This document shows, piece after piece, positions 1-5,700 of a stretch of 9,536 bases of DNA. A model generated the notes under the pieces. That model saw nothing but the letters and a program-made list of their open reading frames with translations, did not search any database and was not told the origin of the DNA. Positions within the stretch are counted from its first letter, which is position 1. Every line of letters begins with the position of its first letter. The DNA lies in the NCBI GenBank assembly GCA_903903205.1, contig CAIUXU010000126.1:1-9536 (forward strand), written 5' to 3'. Position numbers and translations under genes: made by a program. Source of the stretch: an uncultured Syntrophobacterales bacterium. Its GTDB lineage: Bacteria; Desulfobacterota; Syntrophia; Syntrophales; UBA5619.

Positions 1-40
1 CTTTGCTGCTTAACGCCTCAATGAGTCCAGATTTGTTCAT
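1..40 (-). CDS. HU/IHF-family DNA-binding protein, N-terminal fragment cut by the window edge
   Basis: Reading the minus strand from 40, an ATG opens a frame encoding MNKSGLIEALSSK before the window ends. This matches the start of bacterial HU and IHF-beta proteins, which typically begin M-(N/T)-K-S-x-L-I-E-x-L, the first helix of the dimerisation domain. An excellent Shine-Dalgarno sequence, AAGGAGG, lies five bases upstream (46-52), which fixes the start. It follows rluB by 86 bp in the same orientation. No intrinsic terminator is visible in that gap, so read-through from the rluB run is possible. A second HU-type gene lies at 3314-3598, so the genome has at least two such proteins. Whether this copy is IHF-beta or HU cannot be decided from 13 residues. 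Confidence 0.75.
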   Translation of the reverse strand, partial: MNKSGLIEALSSK

Positions 41-126
41 GCATTCCTCCTTATCATGGCTGTCCACTCTCATCCCCTGAAACAATCAGAACAACGGTCT
101 TACTCAAATAACGTGGTAATATACCT

Positions 127-909
127 TTATTTTCGGCGACTATTATTTATTTTCAACTGAATGTCAAGACAATTTTTCCCCGTTTTTTGACCTGCGGCAT
201 GGACCAACAGCCGGGTCACCTCCTTCGGGGTCAATCTGCGCCATGCACCCTCACGCACGGATTCAAGCGTAATATCCGCTACGGCGACACGGATCAGGCG
301 GCAAACGGGATGTCCCAGAGACTCAAACGCCCGCCGGATCACACGATTCCTTCCATCGGTGATCGTCAGCCGGAGCCAGGAGCTTCGAGGGTTCGTCTTT
401 TCGAGACGCACGTCCGAGGGCGCGAATCTTCCGTCAGGCAGAACGATCCCCTGCTCCAGGAGCTGAATTTCCCTCTTCGGAAAGATCCCTTCCACCTTGA
501 TGCGGTAACTCTTCGGGATTCCGTAGCGGGGATGCTGAAGGCGCTGCGAGAAGTCTCCATCGTTGGTCAGGATCAGAAGGCCTTCCGAATCGTAGTCGAG
601 ACGTCCGACGGGAAACACCCGCTCCGTGACCCCGCTGAGGAGATCCGTTACAATCGGCCTTCCCTGCGGATCGTTAAGCGTCGTCACATAGCCCTGTGGT
701 TTATGGAGCAGAATATAGACCCTCTCTGCATCACAAGAGACCAGTCGGCCATCCACGCGGATTTCGTCCCTGTCGGCGTCCGCCTTTGTTCCCGGTTCCA
801 TCACCACGGCCTGGTTGATGGTAATCCGGCCTTCGGCGATCATCTTTTCCGCCGCGCGACGGGACGAGATGCCCGCGCGAGAGAGGATTTTCTGTATGCG
901 TTCTTCCAT
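127..909 (-). CDS. rluB: 23S rRNA pseudouridine synthase, RluB/RsuA family
   Basis: A 260-residue protein that isomerises a uridine in rRNA to pseudouridine. Residues about 2-50 form an S4-like RNA-binding domain (RIQKILSRAGISSRRAAEKMI). The catalytic domain follows: LHKPQGY at 68-74, then the family motif GRLDYDSEGLLILTNDG at 102-118, with the presumed catalytic aspartate at D105, and the C-terminal motif DGRNRVIRR at 185-193. Length and domain order fit RluB/RsuA enzymes. RluB (23S) is favoured over RsuA (16S) because rluB characteristically follows scpAB. The start at 909 begins right at the S4 domain, four bases after the scpB stop, with AGGA just upstream inside scpB, suggesting translational coupling. 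The last 20 or so residues are Lys/Asn-rich and lie outside the core fold. The exact target uridine is inferred from the family. Confidence 0.9.
   Translation of the reverse strand: MEERIQKILSRAGISSRRAAEKMIAEGRITINQAVVMEPGTKADADRDEIRVDGRLVSCDAERVYILLHKPQGYVTTLNDPQGRPIVTDLLSGVTERVFPVGRLDYDSEGLLILTNDGDFSQRLQHPRYGIPKSYRIKVEGIFPKREIQLLEQGIVLPDGRFAPSDVRLEKTNPRSSWLRLTITDGRNRVIRRAFESLGHPVCRLIRVAVADITLESVREGAWRRLTPKEVTRLLVHAAGQKTGKNCLDIQLKINNSRRK
140..167 (-). promoter_or_regulatory. Possible promoter for the HU/IHF-family gene, inside the 3' end of rluB
   Basis: On the minus strand a perfect -35 hexamer TTGACA (167-162) is followed after 16 bases by TAATAG (145-140), a weak match to TATAAT. Transcription would start near 133 and give a leader of roughly 90 nt before the ATG at 40. 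The surrounding DNA is much more AT-rich than the rest of rluB. This rests on hexamer matching alone; the -10 fits poorly. Confidence 0.3.
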
Positions 910-913
910 AGCC

Positions 914-1447
914 CTATTCCTGCTGCTCCTGTAAATCTTTCAGTTCCCGAAGCGTCGGCAATTCGGAAAGATCCTTCAAGTTGAAAACCTCGAGAAACTT
1001 CCGCGTCGTTCCGTAGATGATCGGTTTTCCGGGAACATCTTTTCTGCCTACAATCCGGACGATTTTCTTCTCCAACAATCCCCGCAAGGCGCCGCTTGCA
1101 TCCACACCGCGAATCCGGTCTATTTCCGCTTTCACAAGCGGCTGGCGATAGGCAACCACGGCCAAGGTCTCGAGTGCGGCCGGCGAAAGGAGGGCAGGAT
1201 GCCCCACTTTCAATTTCCGAACCCAGGCAGAGAGATCCGTTCTCGTCCGGAACTGAAAGCCACCGGCGATCTCTCGAAGGCAGATCCCCCCTCCCCGCGC
1301 ATCGTATTCCCGAATCAATCCTTCCAGAAGTGAGACGACCTCTTTTTTTTCCGTATCGGGCAGGGTCAAAACAATTCGTTCCACCGTCAGCGGGGCTTCG
1401 GAGGCAAACAGGAGCGCCTCGATGATCGCAATTTTCTCCTCCATCAC
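914..1447 (-). CDS. scpB: Segregation and condensation protein B
   Basis: ScpB is the winged-helix (kite) subunit of the SMC-ScpA-ScpB condensin that compacts and segregates the chromosome. The 177-residue length is typical. The N-terminal winged helix starts with EEKIAIIEALLFASEAPLT (3-21). The diagnostic second-domain segment is AALETLAVVAYRQPLVKAEIDRIRGVD (about 90-116), followed by GRKDVPGKPIIYGTT (134-148). The start ATG (1447-1445) overlaps the scpA stop in an ATGA arrangement, which fits coupled translation of two subunits of one complex. A second ATG follows immediately (1444), so the true start may be one codon later. The C-terminus is a short charged tail. Confidence 0.95.
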   Translation of the reverse strand: MMEEKIAIIEALLFASEAPLTVERIVLTLPDTEKKEVVSLLEGLIREYDARGGGICLREIAGGFQFRTRTDLSAWVRKLKVGHPALLSPAALETLAVVAYRQPLVKAEIDRIRGVDASGALRGLLEKKIVRIVGRKDVPGKPIIYGTTRKFLEVFNLKDLSELPTLRELKDLQEQQE

Positions 1448-2184
1448 CCTTCCCCTCTCCCCTCCACCGCCGGAAATAACCGGATCGCTCCGAAGGATTC
1501 CGATTGATAGGCCCTGACCATTCTCAGTTTCATGAGCTCCAGAATCGCGAGAAACGTGTAGATGATTCTCTTCCGGTCGGTTCTGTCACCCAGCAGATCG
1601 GCAAAACTGATTTGTCCCTCTTCAGTTAATCTCTCCATGATTTCGTTGATTCGGTCCGTCAGGGACATTTTCTCCGTGTCGATATCCAGCTCCTCCTTGC
1701 GGTCGAGACCGACGATGATCCGGCGAAAGGCCGTAACGAGTTCGAAGATGTCAACCTCAATAAGCTCGTCATCCGCCTCCTCGACGCTGGTCTGCTCCTC
1801 TTCGGATGCTGCGCCCCTGGTAAAGACATCGCGATCGAGAAGCGGTCGCTTGTCCAGGCTGAGCGCCGCTTCCTTGAAGGCCTGGTACTCCAGGAGCTGC
1901 TGAACCAGTTCCGCGCGGGGGTCCTCTCCCTCTTCCTCTTCGCCCTCACCCTCGGCCGGTGGCAGCAGCAGCTTCGACTTGATGTGGATGAGCGTCGAGG
2001 CCAGCACCAGATATTCTCCGGCAAGATCAAGATTGAAAGAGCGCATCAGATCCAGATAGGAGAGATACTGCTCGGTGATCAGCGCAATGGGAATATTGTA
2101 GATATCGATCTCATTTTTTCGGATGAGATAGAGCAGAAGGTCCAGCGGACCCTCAAAAACGTCGAGCTTGATCTCATAGCTCAT
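1444..2184 (-). CDS. scpA: Segregation and condensation protein A (bacterial kleisin)
   Basis: ScpA bridges the two SMC heads in the condensin ring and carries ScpB. The N-terminal signature is very clear: YEIKLDVFEGPLDLLLYLIRKNEIDIYNIPIALITEQYL (residues 3-41), followed by a helical stretch ending in HIKSKLLLPP (67-76). A strongly acidic linker lies at about 78-92, and a second acidic region at about 127-146 (SEEEQTSVEEADDELIEVD). The C-terminal winged helix that binds the SMC cap is at about 175-240 (FLAILELMKLRMVRAYQ at 211-227). Length of 246 residues is normal. The start at 2184 lies inside the last codons of trpS (11-bp overlap). The ribosome-binding site is weak (GAAG about nine bases upstream), so expression may depend on translation of trpS. 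Confidence 0.95.
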   Translation of the reverse strand: MSYEIKLDVFEGPLDLLLYLIRKNEIDIYNIPIALITEQYLSYLDLMRSFNLDLAGEYLVLASTLIHIKSKLLLPPAEGEGEEEEGEDPRAELVQQLLEYQAFKEAALSLDKRPLLDRDVFTRGAASEEEQTSVEEADDELIEVDIFELVTAFRRIIVGLDRKEELDIDTEKMSLTDRINEIMERLTEEGQISFADLLGDRTDRKRIIYTFLAILELMKLRMVRAYQSESFGAIRLFPAVEGRGEG

Positions 2185-3172
2185 GGCTGATCTTCATGGC
2201 TTCCCGAACCTCGGCCAGCGTCGCCTTTGCAATCTGGCCGGCCCGGACATTGCCGTCTTCGATGATCGCCCGGATCTCTTCAGGATGGCTCAGAAAGTGG
2301 TCACGGCGCTGATGGATCGTTTGCATCCCCTCCGCGATCGCGGCGGCCAGGCGCTGTTTGCATTCGATGCAGCCGATGGCCGCGCTCCGGCAGGCGGGGG
2401 CGATCTCCGCAACGGTCTCCGGCGCTGAATAGAGTCCGTGAAACTTGTAAACATTGCAGAGCTCCGGACGGCCCGGATCGCTCTTGCGCTGCCTCTGGGG
2501 ATCCGTAAACATTGCGACGACTTTTTTCTTCAGGTCGTCGCCGCGGTCGCTCATGAAGATCGCGTTGTCATAGGACTTGCTCATCTTCCTCCCGTCGATA
2601 CCCAGCAGCTTCGGAACCTCCGCAAGAAGCGGTTCGGGGATGGGAAAGATGTCGGCGTAGAGGAAATTGAAACGGCGTGCGATCTCGCGCGTCAGCTCGA
2701 CATGGGGAAGCTGATCGACGCCCACTGGAACCCCATAGGCCTTGTACATGATAATGTCCGCCGCCTGGAGAACCGGGTAGCCGAGAAAACCGAACGTCGA
2801 GAGGTCTTTCTGGATCAGCTCCTCCTTCATCTCCTTGTAGGTGGGATTCCGCTCCAGCCACGCAAGGGGGGTTATCATGGAGAGAAGAACAAAGAGTTCG
2901 GCATGCTCTTTGATCGTGGACTGAATGAAGAAGGTGCTCTTTATCGGATCAAGGCCAGCGGAAAGCCAGTCGATAACCATGTCGATGGCGTTCGCCCGGA
3001 TCTCGCTCGTGCCGGCATAGTCGCTCGTCAGCGCATGCCAGTCGGCCACGAAATAGAAACAGTCGTAATCGCCGTGATCCTGGAGGGCAATCCAGTTTGA
3101 AAGTGCGCCGTGAAGATTTCCCAGATGGAGTTTCCCGGTGGGCCTCATTCCGCTTAAAATCCGTTTTTTCAT
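2174..3172 (-). CDS. trpS: Tryptophan--tRNA ligase
   Basis: Class I aminoacyl-tRNA synthetase that charges tRNA-Trp. Both ATP-binding signatures are present: the HIGH-type motif HLGN (residues 16-19, in PTGKLHLGNLHG) and KMSKS (196-200, in GRKMSKSYDNA). Other TrpRS features are VADWHALTSDY (42-52), VGVDQLPHVELTREIARRFN (150-169) and the C-terminal GCIECKQRL (267-275). The open frame runs upstream to 3271, but the start is set at 3172: AGGAGG lies eight bases before this ATG, and the protein then begins MKKRILSGMRPTG as expected for the family, giving 332 residues. The upstream extension (GAFLYVPCLI...) has no family counterpart. It is the first gene of a trpS-scpA-scpB-rluB run, preceded by an 86-nt leader after the hup hairpin. 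Confidence 0.96.
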   Translation of the reverse strand: MKKRILSGMRPTGKLHLGNLHGALSNWIALQDHGDYDCFYFVADWHALTSDYAGTSEIRANAIDMVIDWLSAGLDPIKSTFFIQSTIKEHAELFVLLSMITPLAWLERNPTYKEMKEELIQKDLSTFGFLGYPVLQAADIIMYKAYGVPVGVDQLPHVELTREIARRFNFLYADIFPIPEPLLAEVPKLLGIDGRKMSKSYDNAIFMSDRGDDLKKKVVAMFTDPQRQRKSDPGRPELCNVYKFHGLYSAPETVAEIAPACRSAAIGCIECKQRLAAAIAEGMQTIHQRRDHFLSHPEEIRAIIEDGNVRAGQIAKATLAEVREAMKISHEL

Positions 3173-3202
3173 CAAACGCACCTCCTGCACTGGCGCCTGC
3201 TG

Positions 3203-3229
3203 CTTCCGCCCCATCCGCTTTGTCGGAAG
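3203..3229 (-). other. Inverted repeat in the trpS leader
   Basis: CTTCCG (3203-3208) and CGGAAG (3224-3229) form a 6-bp inverted repeat around a 15-nt loop, in the leader between the hup hairpin and the trpS start. A second weak pairing on the minus strand, GCGCC with GGTGC nearer the ATG, could partly cover the AGGAGG ribosome-binding site. There is no T-tract, no leader peptide rich in Trp codons and no recognisable T-box, so a regulatory role is only a possibility. Confidence 0.2.
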
Positions 3230-3258
3230 GGGGGGATGAATCAGGCACGGCACATAGA

Positions 3259-3290
3259 GAAAGGCCCCCATCCGCGGATGGAGGCCTTTC
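3259..3290 (-). terminator. Strong hairpin after hup, probable transcription terminator
   Basis: A near-perfect inverted repeat: the outer arms GAAAGGCC (3259-3266) and GGCCTTTC (3283-3290) pair fully. After one C/A mismatch the inner arms pair again around CCATCCGCGGATGG. It starts 23 nt past the hup stop and lies before the trpS leader. In the hup direction the U-rich part is GCCUUUCUCU, partly within the stem, preceded by an A-run. The cleaner T-run (CCTTTTTCT, 3293-3302) is on the plus-strand side, so the element could work in both directions. It would separate the highly expressed hup from trpS, perhaps incompletely. Confidence 0.65.
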
Positions 3291-3313
3291 CTGCCTTTTT
3301 CTGCACATCCCTG

Positions 3314-3598
3314 CTATTTTTTTGCGCCATTTACCTTGTCGGCCAAAGCCTTGCCTGCCTTGAATTTAACCACCTTCTTGGCTGCAATCTTGATTTTCTT
3401 TCCGGTCTGGGGGTTCCTGCCTTCACGGGCCTTCCTCTTCACGACTGAGAAGGTTCCAAACCCGACGAGCCCGAGCTTTCCGGTATTCGTCAGTTCCTTG
3501 GACACCGCTCCGGTATAGGCCTCCAGCGCTTCCGCCGCCGCCGCCTTCGTAATATCCGCCCCCGCCGCCATCACTGCAATCAATTCTGCCTTCGTCAT
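3314..3598 (-). CDS. hup: HU-type nucleoid-associated DNA-binding protein
   Basis: A small basic protein of 94 residues that binds and bends DNA as a dimer. The helical dimerisation part is MTKAELIAVMAAGADITKAAAAEALEAY (1-28). The family signature GFGTFSVVKRKAREGRNPQTG (46-66) includes the DNA-intercalating proline in RNP (P63). The end is lysine-rich (KKIKIAAKKVVKFKAGKALADKV). The frame is open to an ATG at 3619, but the start at 3598 is chosen because it gives the standard MTKAEL N-terminus and has a purine-rich AGGGGG about ten bases upstream; the 3619 ATG has none. The gene appears to be monocistronic: a 242-bp gap with promoter-like DNA upstream and a strong hairpin downstream. The N-terminal helices are unusually alanine-rich. 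Confidence 0.93.
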   Translation of the reverse strand: MTKAELIAVMAAGADITKAAAAEALEAYTGAVSKELTNTGKLGLVGFGTFSVVKRKAREGRNPQTGKKIKIAAKKVVKFKAGKALADKVNGAKK

Positions 3599-3679
3599 TC
3601 CCTGATTTCCCCCTTTCATTAGTCGGTTTTATGGACCACAACCCCACCACCACACCCGGATGGTTCTAAACCTCTCATG

Positions 3680-3685
3680 ATTATC
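3680..3685 (-). promoter_or_regulatory. Candidate -10 element for hup
   Basis: The minus strand reads GATAAT (3685-3680), five of six matches to TATAAT, about 80 nt before the hup ATG, with an AT-rich stretch (about 3707-3745) just upstream that could act as an UP element. No good -35 lies 16-18 bases upstream, so the call rests on one hexamer and context. Confidence 0.3.
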
Positions 3686-3725
3686 CTGGCGATAGCCCTA
3701 ACACAAAGAAAAACAACAATCAAGA

Positions 3726-3744
3726 AAAAATATCTAATATTTTT
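3726..3744. repeat. AT-only palindrome between mltA and hup
   Basis: A perfect 8-bp inverted repeat, AAAAATAT and ATATTTTT, separated by CTA. Just beside it (3751-3765) a GC-richer imperfect palindrome, GACGGACAGTCCATC, can fold as a 6-bp stem on the mltA transcript. Read in the mltA direction, the GC stem comes first and the A/U-rich segment with a U6 run follows about 20 nt later, so the pair may end mltA transcription inefficiently. The AT block may equally serve as an upstream promoter element for hup. No clean terminator for mltA is seen elsewhere. Confidence 0.35.
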
Positions 3745-3772
3745 AACCAAGACGGACAGTCCATCCGCGGCA

Positions 3773-3828
3773 GCCAAGTGTGGCCGGTCGTTTGACAAGT
3801 GCCGTACTTTGTAATACTTGGCCACACT
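3773..3828. repeat. Cluster of overlapping inverted and direct repeats downstream of mltA
   Basis: Two alternative inverted repeats share the same DNA: GCCAAGT (3773-3779) with ACTTGGC (3816-3822), and AGTGTGGCC (3777-3785) with GGCCACACT (3820-3828). Their centres differ by 5 bp, so they exclude each other as hairpins. Inside, AAGT occurs at 3776 and 3797, and ACTT at 3806 and 3816. CAAGTG is directly repeated 21 bp apart and TACTT 10 bp apart. A consensus -35, TTGACA (3792-3797), faces the plus strand, with TAATAC about 15 bases on. No plausible gene lies downstream on that strand; it runs antisense into mltA. The element looks like an operator or promoter relic, or a transcript-end structure for mltA; none can be established here. 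Confidence 0.4.
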
Positions 3829-3840
3829 ACGTTACAGACC

Positions 3841-5178
3841 CTAATCCGTGCGACCATCCTGCCTCTTCTTCACCAGAAAAAAAAGTTCCCCCCGCTCCTT
3901 CAAACTTCCTGCCAACATCTCCGCCTCGCCGCCGCTTCCACAGAAAAGATCGACGCGCCCCGCCCCCTTGATCACCCCCCCCGCATCCTGGCTGATCACA
4001 AATCGGGAAAAAGGGACCCAGGACAAGGCGTTCCCTTCGCGGTCGAGGACCGGTTTGCGTGCCCGCATGAAGGCAAGCGATCCCCGTGGAAAAACAGCGG
4101 CATCGGTGGCAATCGAACGCCCCGGTGTTAGAACCTCTCCGATCGATCCGACAGGCCCCTGCTCAACCACACGAAAAAATACAAAGCTCTCATTGTAGCC
4201 GAGGATCTCCGAAAGCTCGTTCGGGTGCTCCCGGAGATATCGTTTGATCGCCTGGTAGGAGGTCTCTTGCTGCGAGATCCTGCCCGCATCGAGGAGAAAG
4301 CGCGCCACGCTCCGGAACGGGCGTCCGTTGGATTTTGCATACCCGATCTGGAGCAGTCTGCCGTTTGTCAGTTCGATCTTGCCGGACCCCTGGGTGTGCA
4401 GGAAGAAGAGACCAATCCGGTCCCCCACCCACGCCAACTCAAGATTTCGCCCGTCCAGTGAAGCCTGATCTTCGATTTCGCTCCGGCTGTAGTAGGGAAG
4501 GAGCTCCCCGTTTTTCACTCGTCCGGTCAGTTGTTCGTTTTTAAACCTGTCGCGGAATTTGCCGAGATTTACCGTAATCGCATCATCAGGGGTTTTGTAA
4601 ACCGGATATTTGTATTCTTCGGTCTTGTTCAGAGCCCCTTTCATGATCGGCTCAAAATAGCCGGTGAAAAGGACGGCGTTCTTGCCATCCGAACCAGTCG
4701 ATTGATAAACGTCGAAGGTCTCCCGGATCCGATCCTGTCTGACCGCTTCCGTATCACTGCTGCGCAGGATCTCCCGAAGTGCAATAAGGGATTCCCGGAG
4801 TTCTCGTACGGTGATTCGGTCGTCATCCATCTGGGAAGGCCCGCCTCCGGCTGTTCTCTGGTAATATTGAAGGCTTTTTTCGACGGCAGCATCGAGCGAC
4901 TCCAGATCCATGTCATCGGTGAAGAGGGGAAACTGGTCGGTCGTGAGACGGGCGAGCGGGGAAAGCGGCTTCGGAACAACGGACGGTGTAGGAATCTCCG
5001 GGGAGATCGGGATTCCCGAAGGGAGAAGGGGAGATGGCGGCGCCGGTTTCTGGGCAGGGGGAAGCGGTTTTACGACGGGAGGAGGAGGCGTCGGTCGCGG
5101 CGCCGGCTTCCGGGCCGGAGCGGCGCAGCCGGAGAGGCAATAGAGCATAAGAACGAAAAGGGCAAACTTATGAACCAT
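3841..5178 (-). CDS. mltA: Membrane-bound lytic murein transglycosylase A, lipoprotein
   Basis: MltA cleaves the MurNAc-GlcNAc bond of peptidoglycan with formation of a 1,6-anhydro ring. The 445-residue precursor begins with a lipoprotein signal peptide: hydrophobic FALFVLMLYC, then lipobox LSGC with the lipidated cysteine at C18. A long proline-rich linker (about 21-76) would span from the outer membrane toward the murein. The MltA barrel domain holds FTGYFEP (171-177), LPYYSRSEIE (227-236), and LAWVGDRIGLFFLHTQGSG (248-266). The C-terminal 3D-type domain contains ISQDAGGVIKGAGRVDLFCGSG (395-416); D398 and D410 correspond to the conserved aspartates of the family, the second being the likely catalytic acid. 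The linker makes it longer than E. coli MltA. It starts 7 bp after the argA-like stop, with a weak, rather distant GGAG, so it is probably coupled to it. Confidence 0.92.
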   Translation of the reverse strand: MVHKFALFVLMLYCLSGCAAPARKPAPRPTPPPPVVKPLPPAQKPAPPSPLLPSGIPISPEIPTPSVVPKPLSPLARLTTDQFPLFTDDMDLESLDAAVEKSLQYYQRTAGGGPSQMDDDRITVRELRESLIALREILRSSDTEAVRQDRIRETFDVYQSTGSDGKNAVLFTGYFEPIMKGALNKTEEYKYPVYKTPDDAITVNLGKFRDRFKNEQLTGRVKNGELLPYYSRSEIEDQASLDGRNLELAWVGDRIGLFFLHTQGSGKIELTNGRLLQIGYAKSNGRPFRSVARFLLDAGRISQQETSYQAIKRYLREHPNELSEILGYNESFVFFRVVEQGPVGSIGEVLTPGRSIATDAAVFPRGSLAFMRARKPVLDREGNALSWVPFSRFVISQDAGGVIKGAGRVDLFCGSGGEAEMLAGSLKERGELFFLVKKRQDGRTD

Positions 5179-5185
5179 TGTGATC

Positions 5186-5644
5186 TCAAAGCTCCAGGAT
5201 CATGGCGACTTCATCGCAGAAATCAGGGTACTTCGAGCAGCGAAAACAATCGGACCAGATCTTCTCCGGAAGTGTGGAGCGCTTTACCTCCAGAAAGCCG
5301 AGTTTATGGAAGAACTCCTGCTTGTAGGTCAGGGTGAAGACCCGGAAGAGCTCCAGTGTGATCGCCTCGGAGATGCAGGCCTCTACCAGTTTCCGCCCAA
5401 TCCCTCCCATCCGGTGCTCCTCATCGACATAAAGGGAGCGGATCTCCGCCAGATTCTCCCAGATGATGCTCATCGCGCAGATCCCGCGGATCTCATCCTG
5501 CTCCTCGTCCTGATAAATGTAGAAATCCCTCAGACTGCCATAGATATCCATAAGTGAACGGGGCAACATCTCTCCTTTACCGGAAGAGATGTTGATCAGT
5601 CTGTGAATCGTCTTGACATCACCAATACAAGCTTTTCTCAGCAT
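5186..5644 (-). CDS. argA: GNAT-family N-acetyltransferase, probable short-type N-acetylglutamate synthase
   Basis: A 152-residue single-domain GNAT protein. The acetyl-CoA pyrophosphate loop RMGGIG (78-83) fits R/Q-x-x-G-x-G/A, and AEIRSLYVDEEH (66-77) forms the strand before it. The pattern MLPRSLMDIYGSLRDFYIY near the N-terminus, RVFTLTYKQEFFHKLGF (101-117) and the tail LPEKIWSDCFRCSKYPDFCDEVAMIL (125-150) resemble the short N-acetylglutamate synthases (kinase domain absent) that make the first arginine-pathway intermediate in deltaproteobacteria and actinobacteria. The frame is open to 5839, overlapping recN, but the start at 5644 is supported by AGGAG seven bases upstream and by the GNAT fold beginning at once. 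The tail has three cysteines in C-x2-C-x6-C (C133, C136, C143). No arginine gene adjoins it, so the substrate is inferred from sequence only. Confidence 0.68.
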   Translation of the reverse strand: MLRKACIGDVKTIHRLINISSGKGEMLPRSLMDIYGSLRDFYIYQDEEQDEIRGICAMSIIWENLAEIRSLYVDEEHRMGGIGRKLVEACISEAITLELFRVFTLTYKQEFFHKLGFLEVKRSTLPEKIWSDCFRCSKYPDFCDEVAMILEL

Positions 5645-5684
5645 CGCTTTCTCCTGACTGCGTGAAGTGCCATCCAGCTCCATT

Positions 5685-5700
5685 AGCCTGTACGCAGGCT
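5685..5700 (-). other. Small hairpin at the recN stop codon
   Basis: AGCCTG (5685-5690) and CAGGCT (5695-5700) are perfect complements around a 4-nt loop. On the minus strand the stem begins with the last base of the recN TGA stop. No U-run follows, so it is not an intrinsic terminator. It could stabilise the recN mRNA end or tune reading into the argA-like gene, which starts 55 bp after recN. Confidence 0.35.

Noticed and set aside
41..126. Terminator between rluB and the HU/IHF-family gene
   Set aside because: The only palindrome, GGTATATTACC, has a 4-bp stem and no T-run, too weak to call.
187..984. Long plus-strand open frame of 265 codons opposite rluB
   Set aside because: It is fully antisense to a clearly conserved enzyme, has no ribosome-binding site and its translation looks like no known family; open antisense frames are expected in GC-rich DNA.
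3173..3271. Upstream extension of TrpRS to an ATG at 3271
   Set aside because: The added 33 residues match nothing in TrpRS, run through the hup hairpin region, and the internal ATG at 3172 has AGGAGG at good spacing.
3799..4131. Plus-strand frame of 110 codons beginning beside the TTGACA at 3792, tested as a gene served by the orphan promoter
   Set aside because: It starts at a GTG only a few bases after the -35, so it could not be translated from that promoter, and almost all of it is antisense to the MltA C-terminus.
4531..5337. Plus-strand open frame of 268 codons opposite mltA and the argA-like gene
   Set aside because: Its Arg/Gly-rich translation is the reverse of the MltA proline linker and domain codons; both sense genes have strong family motifs.
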